Part shown: piece by piece, positions 21,842-33,242 of the stretch
Numbering within the stretch: the stretch's first letter is position 1
Layout: the number at the start of each line of letters is the position of its first letter
DNA from: Calycina herbarum
Lineage: Eukaryota; Ascomycota; Leotiomycetes; Helotiales; Pezizellaceae
Length of the DNA stretch: 64,000 bases
NCBI GenBank assembly: GCA_001414485.1
Contig: LLEY01000056.1
Coordinates: 248,001 to 312,000, forward strand
Reading direction: 5' to 3'
Notes under the pieces: generated by a model
Told to the model about the DNA's origin: nothing
Database searches by the model: none
Seen by the model: only the letters and a program-made list of their open reading frames with translations
Program-made: the position numbers and the translations under genes

Positions 21842-24800
21842 GTCTCAGTCAGCTTTCACGGACTTACGGGGTTGAATGATGGTTCATCGGCGTCCAGGGG
21901 GGTTTAGAATTTCACAGCGAACCAATTTGACACAGCAGCGAGCTAGGGAAACATTACGCGATACTGATTTCCGTATCCATGACGGCGTTTGGGATTTTTA
22001 TTATTTGGGTGCATGATTTATACCACATGCACTCCTTCTTCATGTCTTTACCATAGATCGTTCTTTTTTGTTTTGAGTGTTTCATTCGTTGAGTGAGCCA
22101 TAATGGGCTCGCGAGCATTTAAAGTGTGTCTGCTTTGGACGGAACACTAGATAGTCTTTTTCGATGAGAAAAAAGTTGAGATGAGCTGAGATGAGCTGAG
22201 ATGAGAAATGATGGATGGAACATTTGTGAGATTGGAACTCGAATAGCACATAAGGAATAAACAAAAATTATATCATAACTCAGTTGTCCACTTTGATGTG
22301 ATTATGTAGTGGAAGTTTCCATATTCAAATCAGTCGTTCTTGCCTGTTTGATGGAGTGAGGTCTGGTCTAGCCTCGCTTAGCCATGCATTTTTCCCATGG
22401 CGCAAACCTTCTGCACTTGCTCCAACTTTATCTATGACATCGTCGCCATTTCCAGTCTCGTTTTCCCCCATCAACACTTTTCTTGTTCTCAGTGTTCGAT
22501 TCCATGACAACAAATTGTCAACAAGTTGATTCCGTGATATCCTCATCGAATTGCCGCAAATAGGGGACCTGGGGACGGAGCTGAAGCTACCCCGCAACGC
22601 GTCGACTACGAAGCCATTTCATCAGTCTGCTGCAATGCACGACTCTTCCCACGACTTCATCTCGAGTCAGACCTTGATATGATAACCATTCCGATTACTG
22701 CCGACGTATTGAGTGCGTAGCTCGAGCTGAATCCAAGTACTGTGGAGTGGCGACTGGTAGTCTTGAAGAGGGTTGAACAGTACAGTATACCAACGCGCGA
22801 CCACTCGCGGCTCCCTGCCCCACTTTCCACAGCACACAAACCAGAAATGGAAAGCTAATGTTACATCTAGATATTTTTAGCCATTTACTTGTACATTTCG
22901 GACCATCGTACATGGTCGTGATACAAAAGCGCATTCCCTTTTGGGATTTCATTTTTCGCAGGGCTCGCATCGTGATCTGAGCTTTCGTTTTTCACAGGCC
23001 AATGATTCTTCCCGGAACTGGCCGCAGATTTTCCTCACTTCCGCTCACCACGACCACGACCAGTCCCGTATCGACTTTTTTTCAGGTATCGCTTGGGGGA
23101 TACACGTTAGGAAGGTACTTTTGTCACAAGACCAATCAACCATCTACGGCACTTTGAGATTGGCAAGCGAGTACCGTCTTGTGGCGCTGATACCTGATGT
23201 CGATCAAATATGGGGATCACCTTGTTATTGAAGCATCTGTGGTGTGCTGTTGTCACTGCTGTGATCTGAACAACCATTTTCCAAAAGGGTGCTACGGGTA
23301 TATCCATGAAGACGACGATGACGTTCACACGGCCGACATGATATGTGGACTTTGTTTCAAGGATGACTTAAACTCTGAAAATCATCCATCGAACGGCACA
23401 CACATCCTTAATCGAGGGATTAATACGACCACGAAGACGGAAGGGAGTTGCTCATGTCACCTCAATATCAGAAGGAAGCTGGGCAGAAGCTTAGCAAAAA
23501 CTTAGCTAGCAACCTACCTTCATGGGTGGCATCTTCGATACAAGGTTCACACGTGTGGTAATGCTACCTAGGCCACTCTTATCTGGGGATACTTAAGGTG
23601 TGGCTGCTGGACGACATCAGAAACGCAAGGCAGGTGCTGGGTATAGATCTGCACGTGTGTTGTCGCTTATTTCGACCCCAGGCGTTCTACTTCGCTCAAT
23701 ACGGAAGCTAAGTTTCTTTTCAAGAACATCCTTGTCGCCACAATCCTTTATACTATCCCGAAAATGCTGTACGACAGATGGCTCGATGCTAACTACTGGT
23801 TCCACACGCTCATAATGCGCGCTGATTTTTCGTACTCGCAGCCAGCCTACCATCTCACAATGACAGGCGCCAAGCGAGGGATCTTGGTGCAGAAGCTGTT
23901 TCTCTATATCCGAGACACCTGCCAAGATTGAAATTCAGAGCTGAGATGGGGAGATTAACATAGTTCTTCCTTCTGGTTCTTACCCCCTTCGAATACGGAT
24001 TCGATCCCTCTCCTGGAGTCACTTTACATTCCATATGTACAGTACTGCAAACACTAAAAACGATTATCACTATAACACGGTCCCTCGGAATCTACTGCCT
24101 TCTCTACATAGTTGCCAAGGCTTCAGCCGGGTATCTTACCGGCACCTACAATTGATATTTGTAATCCTATATCCTTCCTCAATGAGGAAACTCATACCCC
24201 TCGAATCTTCACAATCAAGAGATCAGACACGATCGTCCACCATGCACGAATGCATCATTCGACCGATTTCGTGCAGCAAAGAATCTCTCCGCCTCCGATA
24301 ATGATGCAAGCATTATCACCGTGGAGAATCGTGCAGATGAGCAGGCCCTTGAAAGAGGAAGATACGTACATTATCCACCTTGAAGACATCCACATATGTA
24401 CATCACAAGCCCATGCCATGAACCTCCTTCCCTTCTATTCTCTACAGATCTTGACATCTTGTTCCTCAGTCAAGATCTGGGTTGGTTGGTGGATGAGGTT
24501 CAAGAATTCACAGCTGTGGGGGCTGATGATGGATGAGGAAGGCAAGTCTCTGCATGTCGCTTCGCATATTGTTCTTCCCCTTTGACCACGATCAACACCA
24601 GTGTGAGCCTAGCTTCCCATTTCCACTTTTGAACAGTTTCGGTACTGCTTTGATTTTTTCCCCATTCCATTGTTTTGACTCCAACTTGTCATTTTTACTC
24701 CCTCATTGAGATTCTGCATCATGGCATGGGTCAGGGTTGGCATCACATTGCATAACCCTCTTTCGTCTCCTATCTTTGACCTACCGCTATCTTGCGATTG

Positions 24801-25506
24801 TACGATCTTCTTTTCTCCTGGACTGCTCCGTGAACGGAGGAGTAAGAACTTTACTGCACCCCCTTGAAGTGGCGGTGGGTTTTGATAAGTGTCTAAGAGA
24901 AGAAGGAGGATATGTGTTAAAAGGAATCCCTGAGAAAATTTTCTTCGAATACATGCTGCACATTTGGTTTGGACAGGCTGACCGAGTGGCAAGTTTGATT
25001 TGGATTCTTGCACTGAATGATGTTGGGAGGGAATGGTGTTTGCTACTGAGATGAAGATCTGAGGGGAGTGCTTCGTACTCTTCTCTGGGCTGTGAGGCGT
25101 GATTTTATGTCACGTTGAATATTGAAACTTTGATACCATTTCTGCTCCTATCTTGGTTCATGGTGATTTTTCCTCAGGTCGTTTCAACCCCTTTGTACCT
25201 GGTCAAGCATGTGTGGAATCTAGGAACGGGGTAAGTTGTAGTCAGCTGTTACTTTAATCACCTGTTTTCGTGTCGTTGTTATGACGATGCGAGTCCGCGC
25301 TCGCGAATCATGTAAACATAGGTCCTAATGAGTATTGCAAATTATTTCTTGAATTAAGTTGTAAAATTATGGGTTTGTGTTTGCTTGGGATTTCGAGATT
25401 ACCTTTGCTTATCGTATGTCCATTGTCCTTGTGTTTTTTGTTTTGTTTTTTTTGGTAGCTCCGCTCTTTCGTTTGAGATATTGCGATCCTGACTGTAGAG
25501 GTTTAT

Positions 25507-25532
25507 GTGGTGCGTGGTGCGTGGTGCGTGGT
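25507..25532. repeat. 7-bp tandem repeat (TGGTGCG, about 3.7 copies)
   Basis: Three perfect units plus a partial copy in non-coding DNA. Confidence 0.9.
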
Positions 25533-25680
25533 GACTGTTTCTTAGGGGGTACTGTACAACAGGGGAACTCATCGCTTAAATTGGGTGCTGCTCGCTGAAT
25601 ATCGCATGCTGAGCAGCCTGAAATTTTGCTACCCCTATGCGATACACAGAAATCATAAACCCAAAATACCTGACCCTTCC

Positions 25681-25729
25681 TTCGTCGTTCGTCGTTCGTC
25701 ATTCGTCGTTCGTCGTTCGTCGTTCGTCG
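25681..25729. repeat. 7-bp tandem repeat (TTCGTCG, 7 copies)
   Basis: Seven units; the third has one G-to-A change. Non-coding minisatellite. Confidence 0.95.
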
Positions 25730-26873
25730 TCGCAAGAGACGGAAAAAACCCATGTTCTTTCTTTTTCGCGGGGTACAGTACAAGTGGTATGTCTTGCATG
25801 GCATCCTCATCGGAGCCTTTCTCTTGTGATGTCGTTCAGGGACGATGGTGTGCTTTTTAGGGCTGATGGGTGATTTTCCTTGGGGGGCTTGGGGGGTGTG
25901 CTTAGGCTTGGGGGTGCGGGTTTCGGGGCTTGCATGTGGGGATTGGGGATTGGGGTTAAGACAGGGTTAGGAGCACGCCATAGACGCCACGAAGCACGAT
26001 CTTGTTGGAGATGGGGAGGCGAGGGCGAAGGTTATTTTGACTTCATGATTTGCTTCTTCTTTCTTTTTTTGGTTTCTGGAATGAGTTTTCCTTTTTTTTG
26101 GTTTTTCTGGATCGAGGTTCGGGAGGGGATGGAAGGATGTGGTGATGCGGTGATGCGGGAGGGTGAGGTGATTAATTGGGTGGAAGACGATGTGTTTGGG
26201 GTGAGCGGGTGGCGCGATGGCGATGAAGAGGGGGAAATTGTGTGCGAGGGGTATTGAAGGGATGAGCGACACCGTGTGAGAAGAGTTGCTCGGAGTTGCT
26301 CGGAGTGGGAAGTGGTGAGGCTCCAAGGTGAGGCTTTTGGATCTGGCTGAGGTCTGGAGTGGGAAACATGAGGAGAGGGAGTGCCTCGAATCTTTCCGAG
26401 CCACCGAGAGGAAAGGGTCTGATTGTTTTTGTCTTGGTGGTCTTGCTTCTTTCCTCTGTGCGTTTCTCTTTGCTTTTTTCCGAGACGACTTGGAGTTTGA
26501 AAGTTGGAAATCAAAATCAAGAGTCAGAGACGGAAAGAGGAACAGAGAAAACAGACTGGGAATATCAAGCACGAAACGAGGAGATATGGAGAGTAAAAGC
26601 AAAGGGAAGGATATTTAGAAGAATTCTCTTGTATTGATTTAAGAGATGGAGGGAGGGAGAGCATGAAGACAACCTACCGAAGATTTCAAGATATCAACAA
26701 AAAGAAGAAGGGGGGGGAAAGACAAATTGCAAAGGGAAACAGCTGGGTTCGACCCAGACTGTAATGCATCTCATCTATATAGGTCACTGGATGATTGTCA
26801 GACTTCCTCGCGCCTGTCATTTTGGACCCCCCCAATGTGATATTTGGCTTCCTTGGTCTTTATTTGTTTACTT

Positions 26874-26917
26874 GTCGGTGGGGGGAAATTAGAATGTCGG
26901 TGGGGGGGAAATTAGAA
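26874..26917. repeat. Direct repeat of 21/22 bp
   Basis: Two copies of GTCGGTG plus a G-run plus AAATTAGAA, at 26874-26894 and 26896-26917, differing by one G in the homopolymer. Confidence 0.9.
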
Positions 26918-27196
26918 GACCTACTGCAGGCTTTGCAGGCTTTGTTTGTAACGCGTCCTGACCTATTGACCAGTCTCAGCAGATGGGAGAGCTGATAAAG
27001 TCAAAGACACGAAGGTTGTTATGGTGATGGGGAGAGGTCTCGTCTCCGAGCTCTTTCCAGAGACTGCTGAGGTGAGAGAGTGCTGTTGGAAGGATTCAGA
27101 GAAACGCGTTGAACTTGGAAGCAAATGCGAGGGGGTTTTTTTTAACTCGACCGGTACTAGATTACTCACAACTTTTTTGCCCCCCAATTGTTATTG

Positions 27197-27290
27197 GCTT
27201 ACCTGTCACTTGATAGCTCACCTGTCACTTGATAGCTTACTCGACAATTGAAGCTTACTCGTCACTAGATAGCTTACTCGCATCGACTTA
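27197..27290. repeat. 19-bp degenerate tandem repeat, about 4.5 copies
   Basis: Units begin GCTTAC or GCTCAC at 27197, 27216, 27235, 27253 and 27272, each followed by a variant of CTGTCACTTGATA. Located about 500 bp beyond the 3' end of the phosphoserine phosphatase gene. Confidence 0.85.
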
Positions 27291-27804
27291 TTTGTTTACT
27301 TTACTAGTAACCTGCTCGACACTCTTCGGCCCCACGTCTTTTTCCAATTTCTCACACTTTCAACGTTTACACAATTACGAAAAGAACAATTTTGGAGCCG
27401 AGTATCAACTACTCAACAACAGGAGATGAACTAAAACAATAAAATATAACACCCGCCTTCTTGTTCAAGAAAGTGAATACTTGTAAAGCTTACTGTCCTC
27501 GCACTCACATCCCATTTCTCTCACATTTCACAACATAAGCAAGTCTCAGTAAACTCAATAATAGCCAGAAAAATGTCCTGTCTACATGTAATTTCGCGTG
27601 CAAATATGTAAGCTCAAAAAATGGATATCTACGTTACCAACCCCCCTCCCCCAAAACACTCTCTAAAAATCAAACGTCAACTTCATAAACAGCTCAAAAA
27701 ACTCACCTCTCCATATCCTCTACACTCCCCCTTCACATATTTTTGCGTATATTCTTGAACCCACTCCACCAACCTCAATGCACAGGGAAACAGAGAGAAA
27801 GTGA

Positions 27805-29229
27805 CTACCGAATGAGAGCATTCACTTCCTCAGCTGTAAGCCCAAAGATGTGCAAGAGATCCAAAAGACTCTCCCCGTTCAGTCTCGCCTGAGCTTCCAT
27901 TTGAACCACGGGCTTAGCGTTCCACGCGACTCCCAAACCTGCAGCTTTCATCATGAGTAAATCATTTGCTCCATCTCCAACAGCCAAGACCTGGTCTAGG
28001 GAAACTCCTTCCTTGGCTGCAATCTCAATCAAGAGGTCCCGTTTTCGTTCCGCATTCACGATATCGCCTACTACCTCACCCGTAATGGTGTTTGTAGTAG
28101 GGTCGATTTCGAGGGTATTCGCGTATGCGTAATCGATGCCGAGAGATTTCGCAAGCCAGGAAGTAAGTGGAATAAATCCACCAGACAAAACAGCAGTTTT
28201 ACAACCCATTCTCTGAAGCGCCTTGATGAGCCCCCTAACTCCTTTTGTGGGTTTAATCACATCTCGAAGCTTGGTAAAGATCTCCGCATCCACACCCTTC
28301 AACAATTTACAACGCTCCCGGAAGGAAGAGGAAAAGTCCAATTCTCCGTTCATGGCCCTTGTTGTGATGGCAGAAACTTCGGCTTCTAGTCCGATGCTTG
28401 CGGCGATCAAATCTATGACTTCTTGTTCGATGAGGGTCGAGTCCATGTCGAATACGACGAGACGAGGGTATTTTCGGAGGATCGTATCGGGTTGGAGGAT
28501 CACATCGACATTCCATTCACGCTCGAAGCGGTAGAAGAGTTCGTGCTTGCGTAGATCCGAGAGGGTGAGGTATTCTGGGTCAGGGGTGGGGGAGAAGGTC
28601 AATTCGACAATCGAGGGGTGATCTGGGTTGTCAAGGCATCGATGGGAGGATGTCAAGGTGTGTGAACCTTGTTTGGAAGGGAGGGATGCAACGAGATGGA
28701 GGAAGCTGGTGAGGCAGAGTGGAGAGATGTAGCTTCCATAGAGGTGGTCGAGTGGTTCTGGGTCTGGTGGGGGTGGCTCAAGGGGGAATTGTGAAAGGGT
28801 TCTTGTTGGTGCCATGTTTGGTGGGATTGAGTGCGAGGTTACTGGGCTTCGCGTGGGAGAGGGGTTGCGGTCAACAGGGTAGTCGGTGATGGCGGTTCGA
28901 GGGGATTTCGACTTGTAGATGATGGTTGCAATCAATCGATCCGAGCTGGTACCTGGAGCAGGCTGGCAGTTGGTGTGCGACAAGGTGTGATTGAGACCGC
29001 TGTCAACAATCTTGGGAGGAGACGAGGGTGACGGTACGCCATTGTATTTGGTCTTTGGAGGGGTGGTACTAATGCCGGTACTCTGCGTTCGTTCAACGAT
29101 GCTGTCGATACCCTCGTGTCCGTCGGGTTGCGGGGGTCGGTATTGTTGATGCTCTTGGAGGTAAGAGCTGGCGCGCATGCCACCGAGAACAGGGCGCGCA
29201 CCTCGAGTTGCTTTGTTAGTTTCTGCCAT
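27805..29229 (-). CDS. Phosphoserine phosphatase (SerB/Ser2 family) with an extended N-terminus
   Basis: This HAD-superfamily enzyme dephosphorylates O-phosphoserine, the last step of serine biosynthesis from 3-phosphoglycerate. Single exon of 474 residues from the ATG at 29229. HAD motif I is VVFDMDSTLIEQEV, with the nucleophile and general-acid Asp at about 261 and 263. ELDFSSSFRERCKLLKG and motif II AVLSGGF (about 346) follow. Motif III is the Lys in NAERKRDLLIEIA, and motif IV is VGDGANDLLMM (about 416). All catalytic motifs are present. Residues 1-155 are Ser/Pro-rich and probably disordered, except around 97-115 (DRLIATIIYKSKSPR), which may begin an ACT-like regulatory region. An internal Met at about 139 is an alternative start. 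Yeast Ser2 has about 309 residues. Confidence 0.93.
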   Translation of the reverse strand: MAETNKATRGARPVLGGMRASSYLQEHQQYRPPQPDGHEGIDSIVERTQSTGISTTPPKTKYNGVPSPSSPPKIVDSGLNHTLSHTNCQPAPGTSSDRLIATIIYKSKSPRTAITDYPVDRNPSPTRSPVTSHSIPPNMAPTRTLSQFPLEPPPPDPEPLDHLYGSYISPLCLTSFLHLVASLPSKQGSHTLTSSHRCLDNPDHPSIVELTFSPTPDPEYLTLSDLRKHELFYRFEREWNVDVILQPDTILRKYPRLVVFDMDSTLIEQEVIDLIAASIGLEAEVSAITTRAMNGELDFSSSFRERCKLLKGVDAEIFTKLRDVIKPTKGVRGLIKALQRMGCKTAVLSGGFIPLTSWLAKSLGIDYAYANTLEIDPTTNTITGEVVGDIVNAERKRDLLIEIAAKEGVSLDQVLAVGDGANDLLMMKAAGLGVAWNAKPVVQMEAQARLNGESLLDLLHIFGLTAEEVNALIR

Positions 29230-29529
29230 ATTGAGAGTGGTAGATGTTGCCGAGATGGGGGTTGTCGCAATGTTGAGGAGGAAATATTGAGATTGGGCTT
29301 GCGAGTCTTACGATAGAGGGGTAAAGTTAAAACCTTGGTGCGGGCAGGCGCTGGGTGGGGCTGAGCGCCGTTTTGGGATTCAATTATTCAGGGGTGGTGC
29401 AAGATGACATCAACGCGGAGATTGCGAGAAGAGCTCAAGTCAGGTACCAAGTGCCCGGTATTGGTGAATTAAGTTGGGTACTATTCACTATTCTTGTAAA
29501 CACCCTTGAGGCTTAAGGTAGGCGCTGCC

Positions 29530-29738
29530 ATGGCTGTGGACAGAAAAAGCGGCAGTAAATATTAAAGTCGTACCTGCCTATCTTGCTTATTGTTCCAACT
29601 TTCTAAAACAATTTGGCTTGGTTAATATTCCGAATTGTTCAAAGTATATAGGATCATTACTTTGAATTACCTTAGATAGTTGGAACAACGAGCTAGGTAG
29701 GCAGGTACGAACACTGCCGCTTTTCTGTCCACCGCCTG
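29530..29738. mobile_element. MITE-like foldback element
   Basis: The left arm (about 29532-29599, GTGGACAGAAAAAGCGGCAGT through TACCTGCCTATCTTGC and TTGTTCCAACT) is the inverted complement of the right arm (about 29680-29736), which ends ACTGCCGCTTTTCTGTCCAC. Arms of about 60 bp with small indels flank an 80 bp AT-rich centre that contains no ORF. No clear target-site duplication was seen. It lies between the phosphoserine phosphatase and the next gene. A non-autonomous DNA transposon is the most likely identity. Confidence 0.7.
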
Positions 29739-29906
29739 GCTGCCACAAGTGCTATTAAAAGTATGGAAATCTCGAATCGTTTCTGGGCAGTCTGCATACT
29801 TCTGTATATTGGATATTCCTATGTCCATCAAAGAACAACATTGTGTGTGTAACAAGCTAACTAATGTCTTCCAAAACTCCGTGTATCCTACAAGCAATCT
29901 TCCATC

Positions 29907-32900
29907 TTATGCACTTCCAGCACTTGGATCCACTTCATTGTTTGCTTTCTCTTCCTTGTTATTCACAATAATTTGTTCAGCAACAACTTCCGGCACGGTT
30001 TGCACCGGCTCCTCAACCTTAGCAGGTGGAGGTTGACCCAAAGACTTTTCAAGACCGCCTAGCAAATCCGGGAAATCATCACTGTCATCCTCAATATCGT
30101 CTTCGGTGTTGTCTTTGGTGTCGTCTTTGATGTCGTCCTTGATGTCGTCCTTTGGATCGGGTAGTGTGTCTGACTGAGGTAGAACCTGCGTATCAGGCAA
30201 ATCACTCTCTTCCTCGTGTACAACTTCTGCTTCGGCTACCACCTCTAGTTCGGGCAAGACCTCTTCAGCCTTTTGCTCAGGTAAGAAAGGCAAGATTTCC
30301 GCCTCTACCGCAGAGACAACGTCCGGTGTTTTGGGTAGTTCTGTTGGCTGAATTGGCACTTCAACAGGAACCTCCAAGGGGGCTTCAATAGGCGTAGGGA
30401 CCTTCTCTACGGGTGTTGCTATTTTCTCTGGCTCCGAAATATGTTGTACTGGTTCTGGATCCTCGACAATTGCGGTTGGGTCTTGTGGTGTTGGTTGCTC
30501 CGAGATATGTTGTACTGGTTCTGGATCCTCGACAATTGCGGTTGGGTCTTGTGGTGTTGGTTGCCCCGAGACTGGTACTGCTGGTAGCTCTTCTAGTAAA
30601 ATATCAATCTGGGCAGCAACTTCTGGCACCGCAATTGGCAATGGCTCAGCTTGACCAATGTCAGCATTGCTCGCATTCTCCACAATATCAAGCAGCATTT
30701 CTTCCTCTTCCTCCTCCTCTTTCCTTACTTCCTCGGCAATCTGGATCTCGGGAGTGTTTGGATCTGGCGGCGGCGGTGGTAATAATGTAGGTGCTAACTC
30801 TATCGTATCAATATCCATGACATCGTCAATAGCCGCCAGTTCTTGCTTGGGAGCTTCAATGGAATCTTGAGTTTGAGGAGGCAGGGTTTCAACGGTTGCT
30901 ATTTCGGGGAAAGGCTGTGGTGGTCCTGTAACAATGGGTGAGGTGAGAGGAGTTGCTACTGCAGAAGTGCTCAAGGCGACATTTTTCAGTGGACTACCAC
31001 TCTTGCCCTCGGACTTTTCTCTTTCGAGGTGGGGTGCAAATGCAAGGCCGGGAGGTCCGACATTAGGGGGAGCAATATCTGGTATCGTCTTCATGGTTGG
31101 CAAGGACAAGGACATTGGACTTGGTGATGCTGTGGTTCGAGGTACTTTGGAGGGAGAATTCTGATCCCCAACAGATTCATCATCGTCATCCCCCTCATCG
31201 CCATCCTCATCTCCCTCCTCGTCATCAGATGCTGCGATTGATCCCTCGCCCATCACGGTATCTTCAGTGGTTGCCGGGGTGGCGACTGCCTCTGTTCCAG
31301 TCATCACAAGAGCTGAGCCAACAACTTCTGCACCCGAAACGGGTCCACCAGGTATGATGGGCCCGTTGGCTGGAGCGAGAGGCGGCGCACTTGTAGGAGC
31401 CACAACCTTCTTCTTTCTCCCCCTGACTGCCTTGGGCTTCTTTTTTACCACTGGAGTCTTTCGCCTGGGTGGAGTGGGTTGTGGGGCCAATGGCGCAACT
31501 TGTTGAACAGCACTTGGATCCGGAATAACTACTTGAGAGATGACTTCTCCATCCACCTGCTGGCCATGGGGTACAATGACTTCCTGGTTATATTCGTTTC
31601 CAGCAGCATCCGTCCTCCGTACTGTCGTTTTAGTCACTGTCGGTACTGCTGGTAATGGCTTGGTGTAAGTAATTAGTCCCTTTCTCCGTTTCGCTAAATA
31701 TTCAACATCTGGACCTTCTTGGTTTCGAGGGATCTGCTTCCACGCCCGAGCAGAAAAGGCTTTATCTTTCCCGTCATCTTCCTTCTTTTCTTGCTTTTCA
31801 GAAATTTCTGGGTCTATCTCTTCCTCCTCCGTGGGGGCGGGTCGTTTCCATATTTTCCCAGAACGTGCTGCCCGGAGGAGATCTTGGCTATGTTGTGGTA
31901 AGAGATGTGAGTCTTTGGGCATCCCGTGAGGAAGCTCAACGTCCCATATGTCATTCTGAGGTTTCGTGCTTTCTTGGTCGGGTGGAGGAGCGACTGTCGT
32001 TAACTCACGCTTCCAATGTCGAACCGGCAGTCCATCGAAAACATCGTGCTCATTATATCCAGCTCGATTTTGCCGTCTATTTGATGCTCGATACTGCTTA
32101 AGTATTAGTGAATTAGAAACGGTGAATAGAGACACAAAGTTTTGACATACACTTGGGGCCATATTTGCTTCGGAGGTCTCAGCGTATGAAGGATCACGCC
32201 AAGGTGACTTGATAGCTCGCGGGTGGGTATAGACTTCTGGTTCTGGGCTAACACGCTTCGCTTCGACAAAACGGATAGGTAGGGGGACTAATCGGCCTGT
32301 AGTTTGCAGGCTCGTAAGATATGCCGCTGGAACTGGTAGCTTTACTACAAGGGTTGGTAATGGACTATAAGTATAATCAGAATCATTCGAATGTGTCGAG
32401 TGTTGACTACTCCAGTTGCTGGCACTAGAGACAGGCGAGGGATCGGTCTCTTCTCTTCTAGGGCCTCTTCTAGGACACTCACGGACACTGGAGAGGCTAC
32501 GATGTGGGCTGGATTTTGTTTTCCTAGTTCTGGTACTATGAGATTCAAAATAGAGAGTTTGCGGACGACTTTGCCGTCTAGAAGATGGTGGGGATGAAGA
32601 TTGAGGTACAGGATTATCAAAACTCGGTGTTGGATTGCTTGAAGAACTGTTTCCTAGTTCTAGTCCTGGAGGTCCTGAGGGGGGTGAAGAAGATGTACCT
32701 TCAAGCTCGGGAAAGCTGTCGTCGGATTTGGCAGATGTAATAGATGATAGTACAAAGGCAAATGGATCAGGCTGCTCACGGATGAGAAAAGATGCTCGTT
32801 CCCAAAAGAATTTTGATTCGGGTTTGGATTGGTATGTAGGAGTCTCTGGCGCAAGAGAAAATGGCGATTGGTCGGTTTGGGAATCCCAAGTTTCGGTCGG

Positions 32901-33242
32901 ACTTGGTGATTGAAAGGCGGGGGTTGATAAATTGGGCAAAGTATCGAGAAAGGGATCGTCTTGAGACGAAAATGGGAGGCGGGTAAGGGGTGTTGTTGCG
33001 GTGCTTGCTATGCTATTTGTATTCCAAAAATAATTCTCGAGAACTCGTGGTGTTGCGCCAAACCAATCCGATTCAGTCAAGCTCAATTGATTGTTTGTTG
33101 CGACGGCGGCACGATTGACAGGAGTCGCTGGCTGCGTTTGAGGGGCAGTGACAGGAGATTCGGCGGGTGGAGGAAGGGGAAGAATGGGATTGTCTTCGGA
33201 ACCGATAACAGGCCAGAAGTCTCTTGCTGGATGCGACGCCAT
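29907..33242 (-). CDS. Large, mostly disordered conserved-looking protein, function not recognised
   Basis: One long frame of 1111 codons from the ATG at 33242. It contains a likely in-frame intron of 57 bp at 32094-32150 (GTATGT donor, CACTAAT branch-like sequence, CAG acceptor), which would give 1092 residues. The only compact-looking segment is around residues 385-570: RRQNRAGYNEHDVFDGLPVR, AFSARAWKQIPRNQEGPDVE and GLITYTKPLPAVPTV. A basic patch KKKPKAVRGRKKKVV resembles an AT-hook, and acidic tracts EEGDEDGDEGDDDDE and repeated KDD/EDD near the C-terminus suggest a nuclear protein. The rest is Pro/Ser/Glu-rich. A 22-residue internal duplication lies near the end. I do not recognise the family. 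A chromatin-associated role is a guess from composition only. Confidence 0.75.
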   Translation of the reverse strand: MASHPARDFWPVIGSEDNPILPLPPPAESPVTAPQTQPATPVNRAAVATNNQLSLTESDWFGATPRVLENYFWNTNSIASTATTPLTRLPFSSQDDPFLDTLPNLSTPAFQSPSPTETWDSQTDQSPFSLAPETPTYQSKPESKFFWERASFLIREQPDPFAFVLSSITSAKSDDSFPELEGTSSSPPSGPPGLELGNSSSSNPTPSFDNPVPQSSSPPSSRRQSRPQTLYFESHSTRTRKTKSSPHRSLSSVRECPRRGPRREETDPSPVSSASNWSSQHSTHSNDSDYTYSPLPTLVVKLPVPAAYLTSLQTTGRLVPLPIRFVEAKRVSPEPEVYTHPRAIKSPWRDPSYAETSEANMAPSVCQNFVSLFTVSNSLILKQYRASNRRQNRAGYNEHDVFDGLPVRHWKRELTTVAPPPDQESTKPQNDIWDVELPHGMPKDSHLLPQHSQDLLRAARSGKIWKRPAPTEEEEIDPEISEKQEKKEDDGKDKAFSARAWKQIPRNQEGPDVEYLAKRRKGLITYTKPLPAVPTVTKTTVRRTDAAGNEYNQEVIVPHGQQVDGEVISQVVIPDPSAVQQVAPLAPQPTPPRRKTPVVKKKPKAVRGRKKKVVAPTSAPPLAPANGPIIPGGPVSGAEVVGSALVMTGTEAVATPATTEDTVMGEGSIAASDDEEGDEDGDEGDDDDESVGDQNSPSKVPRTTASPSPMSLSLPTMKTIPDIAPPNVGPPGLAFAPHLEREKSEGKSGSPLKNVALSTSAVATPLTSPIVTGPPQPFPEIATVETLPPQTQDSIEAPKQELAAIDDVMDIDTIELAPTLLPPPPPDPNTPEIQIAEEVRKEEEEEEEMLLDIVENASNADIGQAEPLPIAVPEVAAQIDILLEELPAVPVSGQPTPQDPTAIVEDPEPVQHISEQPTPQDPTAIVEDPEPVQHISEPEKIATPVEKVPTPIEAPLEVPVEVPIQPTELPKTPDVVSAVEAEILPFLPEQKAEEVLPELEVVAEAEVVHEEESDLPDTQVLPQSDTLPDPKDDIKDDIKDDTKDNTEDDIEDDSDDFPDLLGGLEKSLGQPPPAKVEEPVQTVPEVVAEQIIVNNKEEKANNEVDPSAGSA
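30433..30564 (-). repeat. 66-bp coding tandem duplication
   Basis: Two near-identical units, 30433-30498 and 30499-30564, encoding the 22-residue repeat around EDPEPVQHISEQPTPQ in the large disordered protein. Very few differences, so recent. Confidence 0.95.

Larger units (their letters stand above)
21842..27804. other. 6 kb interval without a supported gene
   Basis: Base composition is normal (not RIP-like), but every frame is short or low-complexity, including a 211-residue minus frame at 25967-26602 that is Ser/Pro/Lys-rich. I see purine-rich stretches around 26080-26720 and homopolymers, plus several short tandem repeats listed separately. A gene with many short exons, a long 5' UTR or a non-coding RNA cannot be excluded by eye. 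Confidence 0.4.

Noticed and set aside
25967..26602. 211-residue minus-strand frame
   Set aside because: Low-complexity Ser/Pro/Lys/His composition arising from purine-rich sequence on the other strand; no motif.
26743..26760. CTGGGTTCGACCCAG, resembling a tRNA T-arm
   Set aside because: The loop is too short and there is no acceptor, D-arm or anticodon arm around it.
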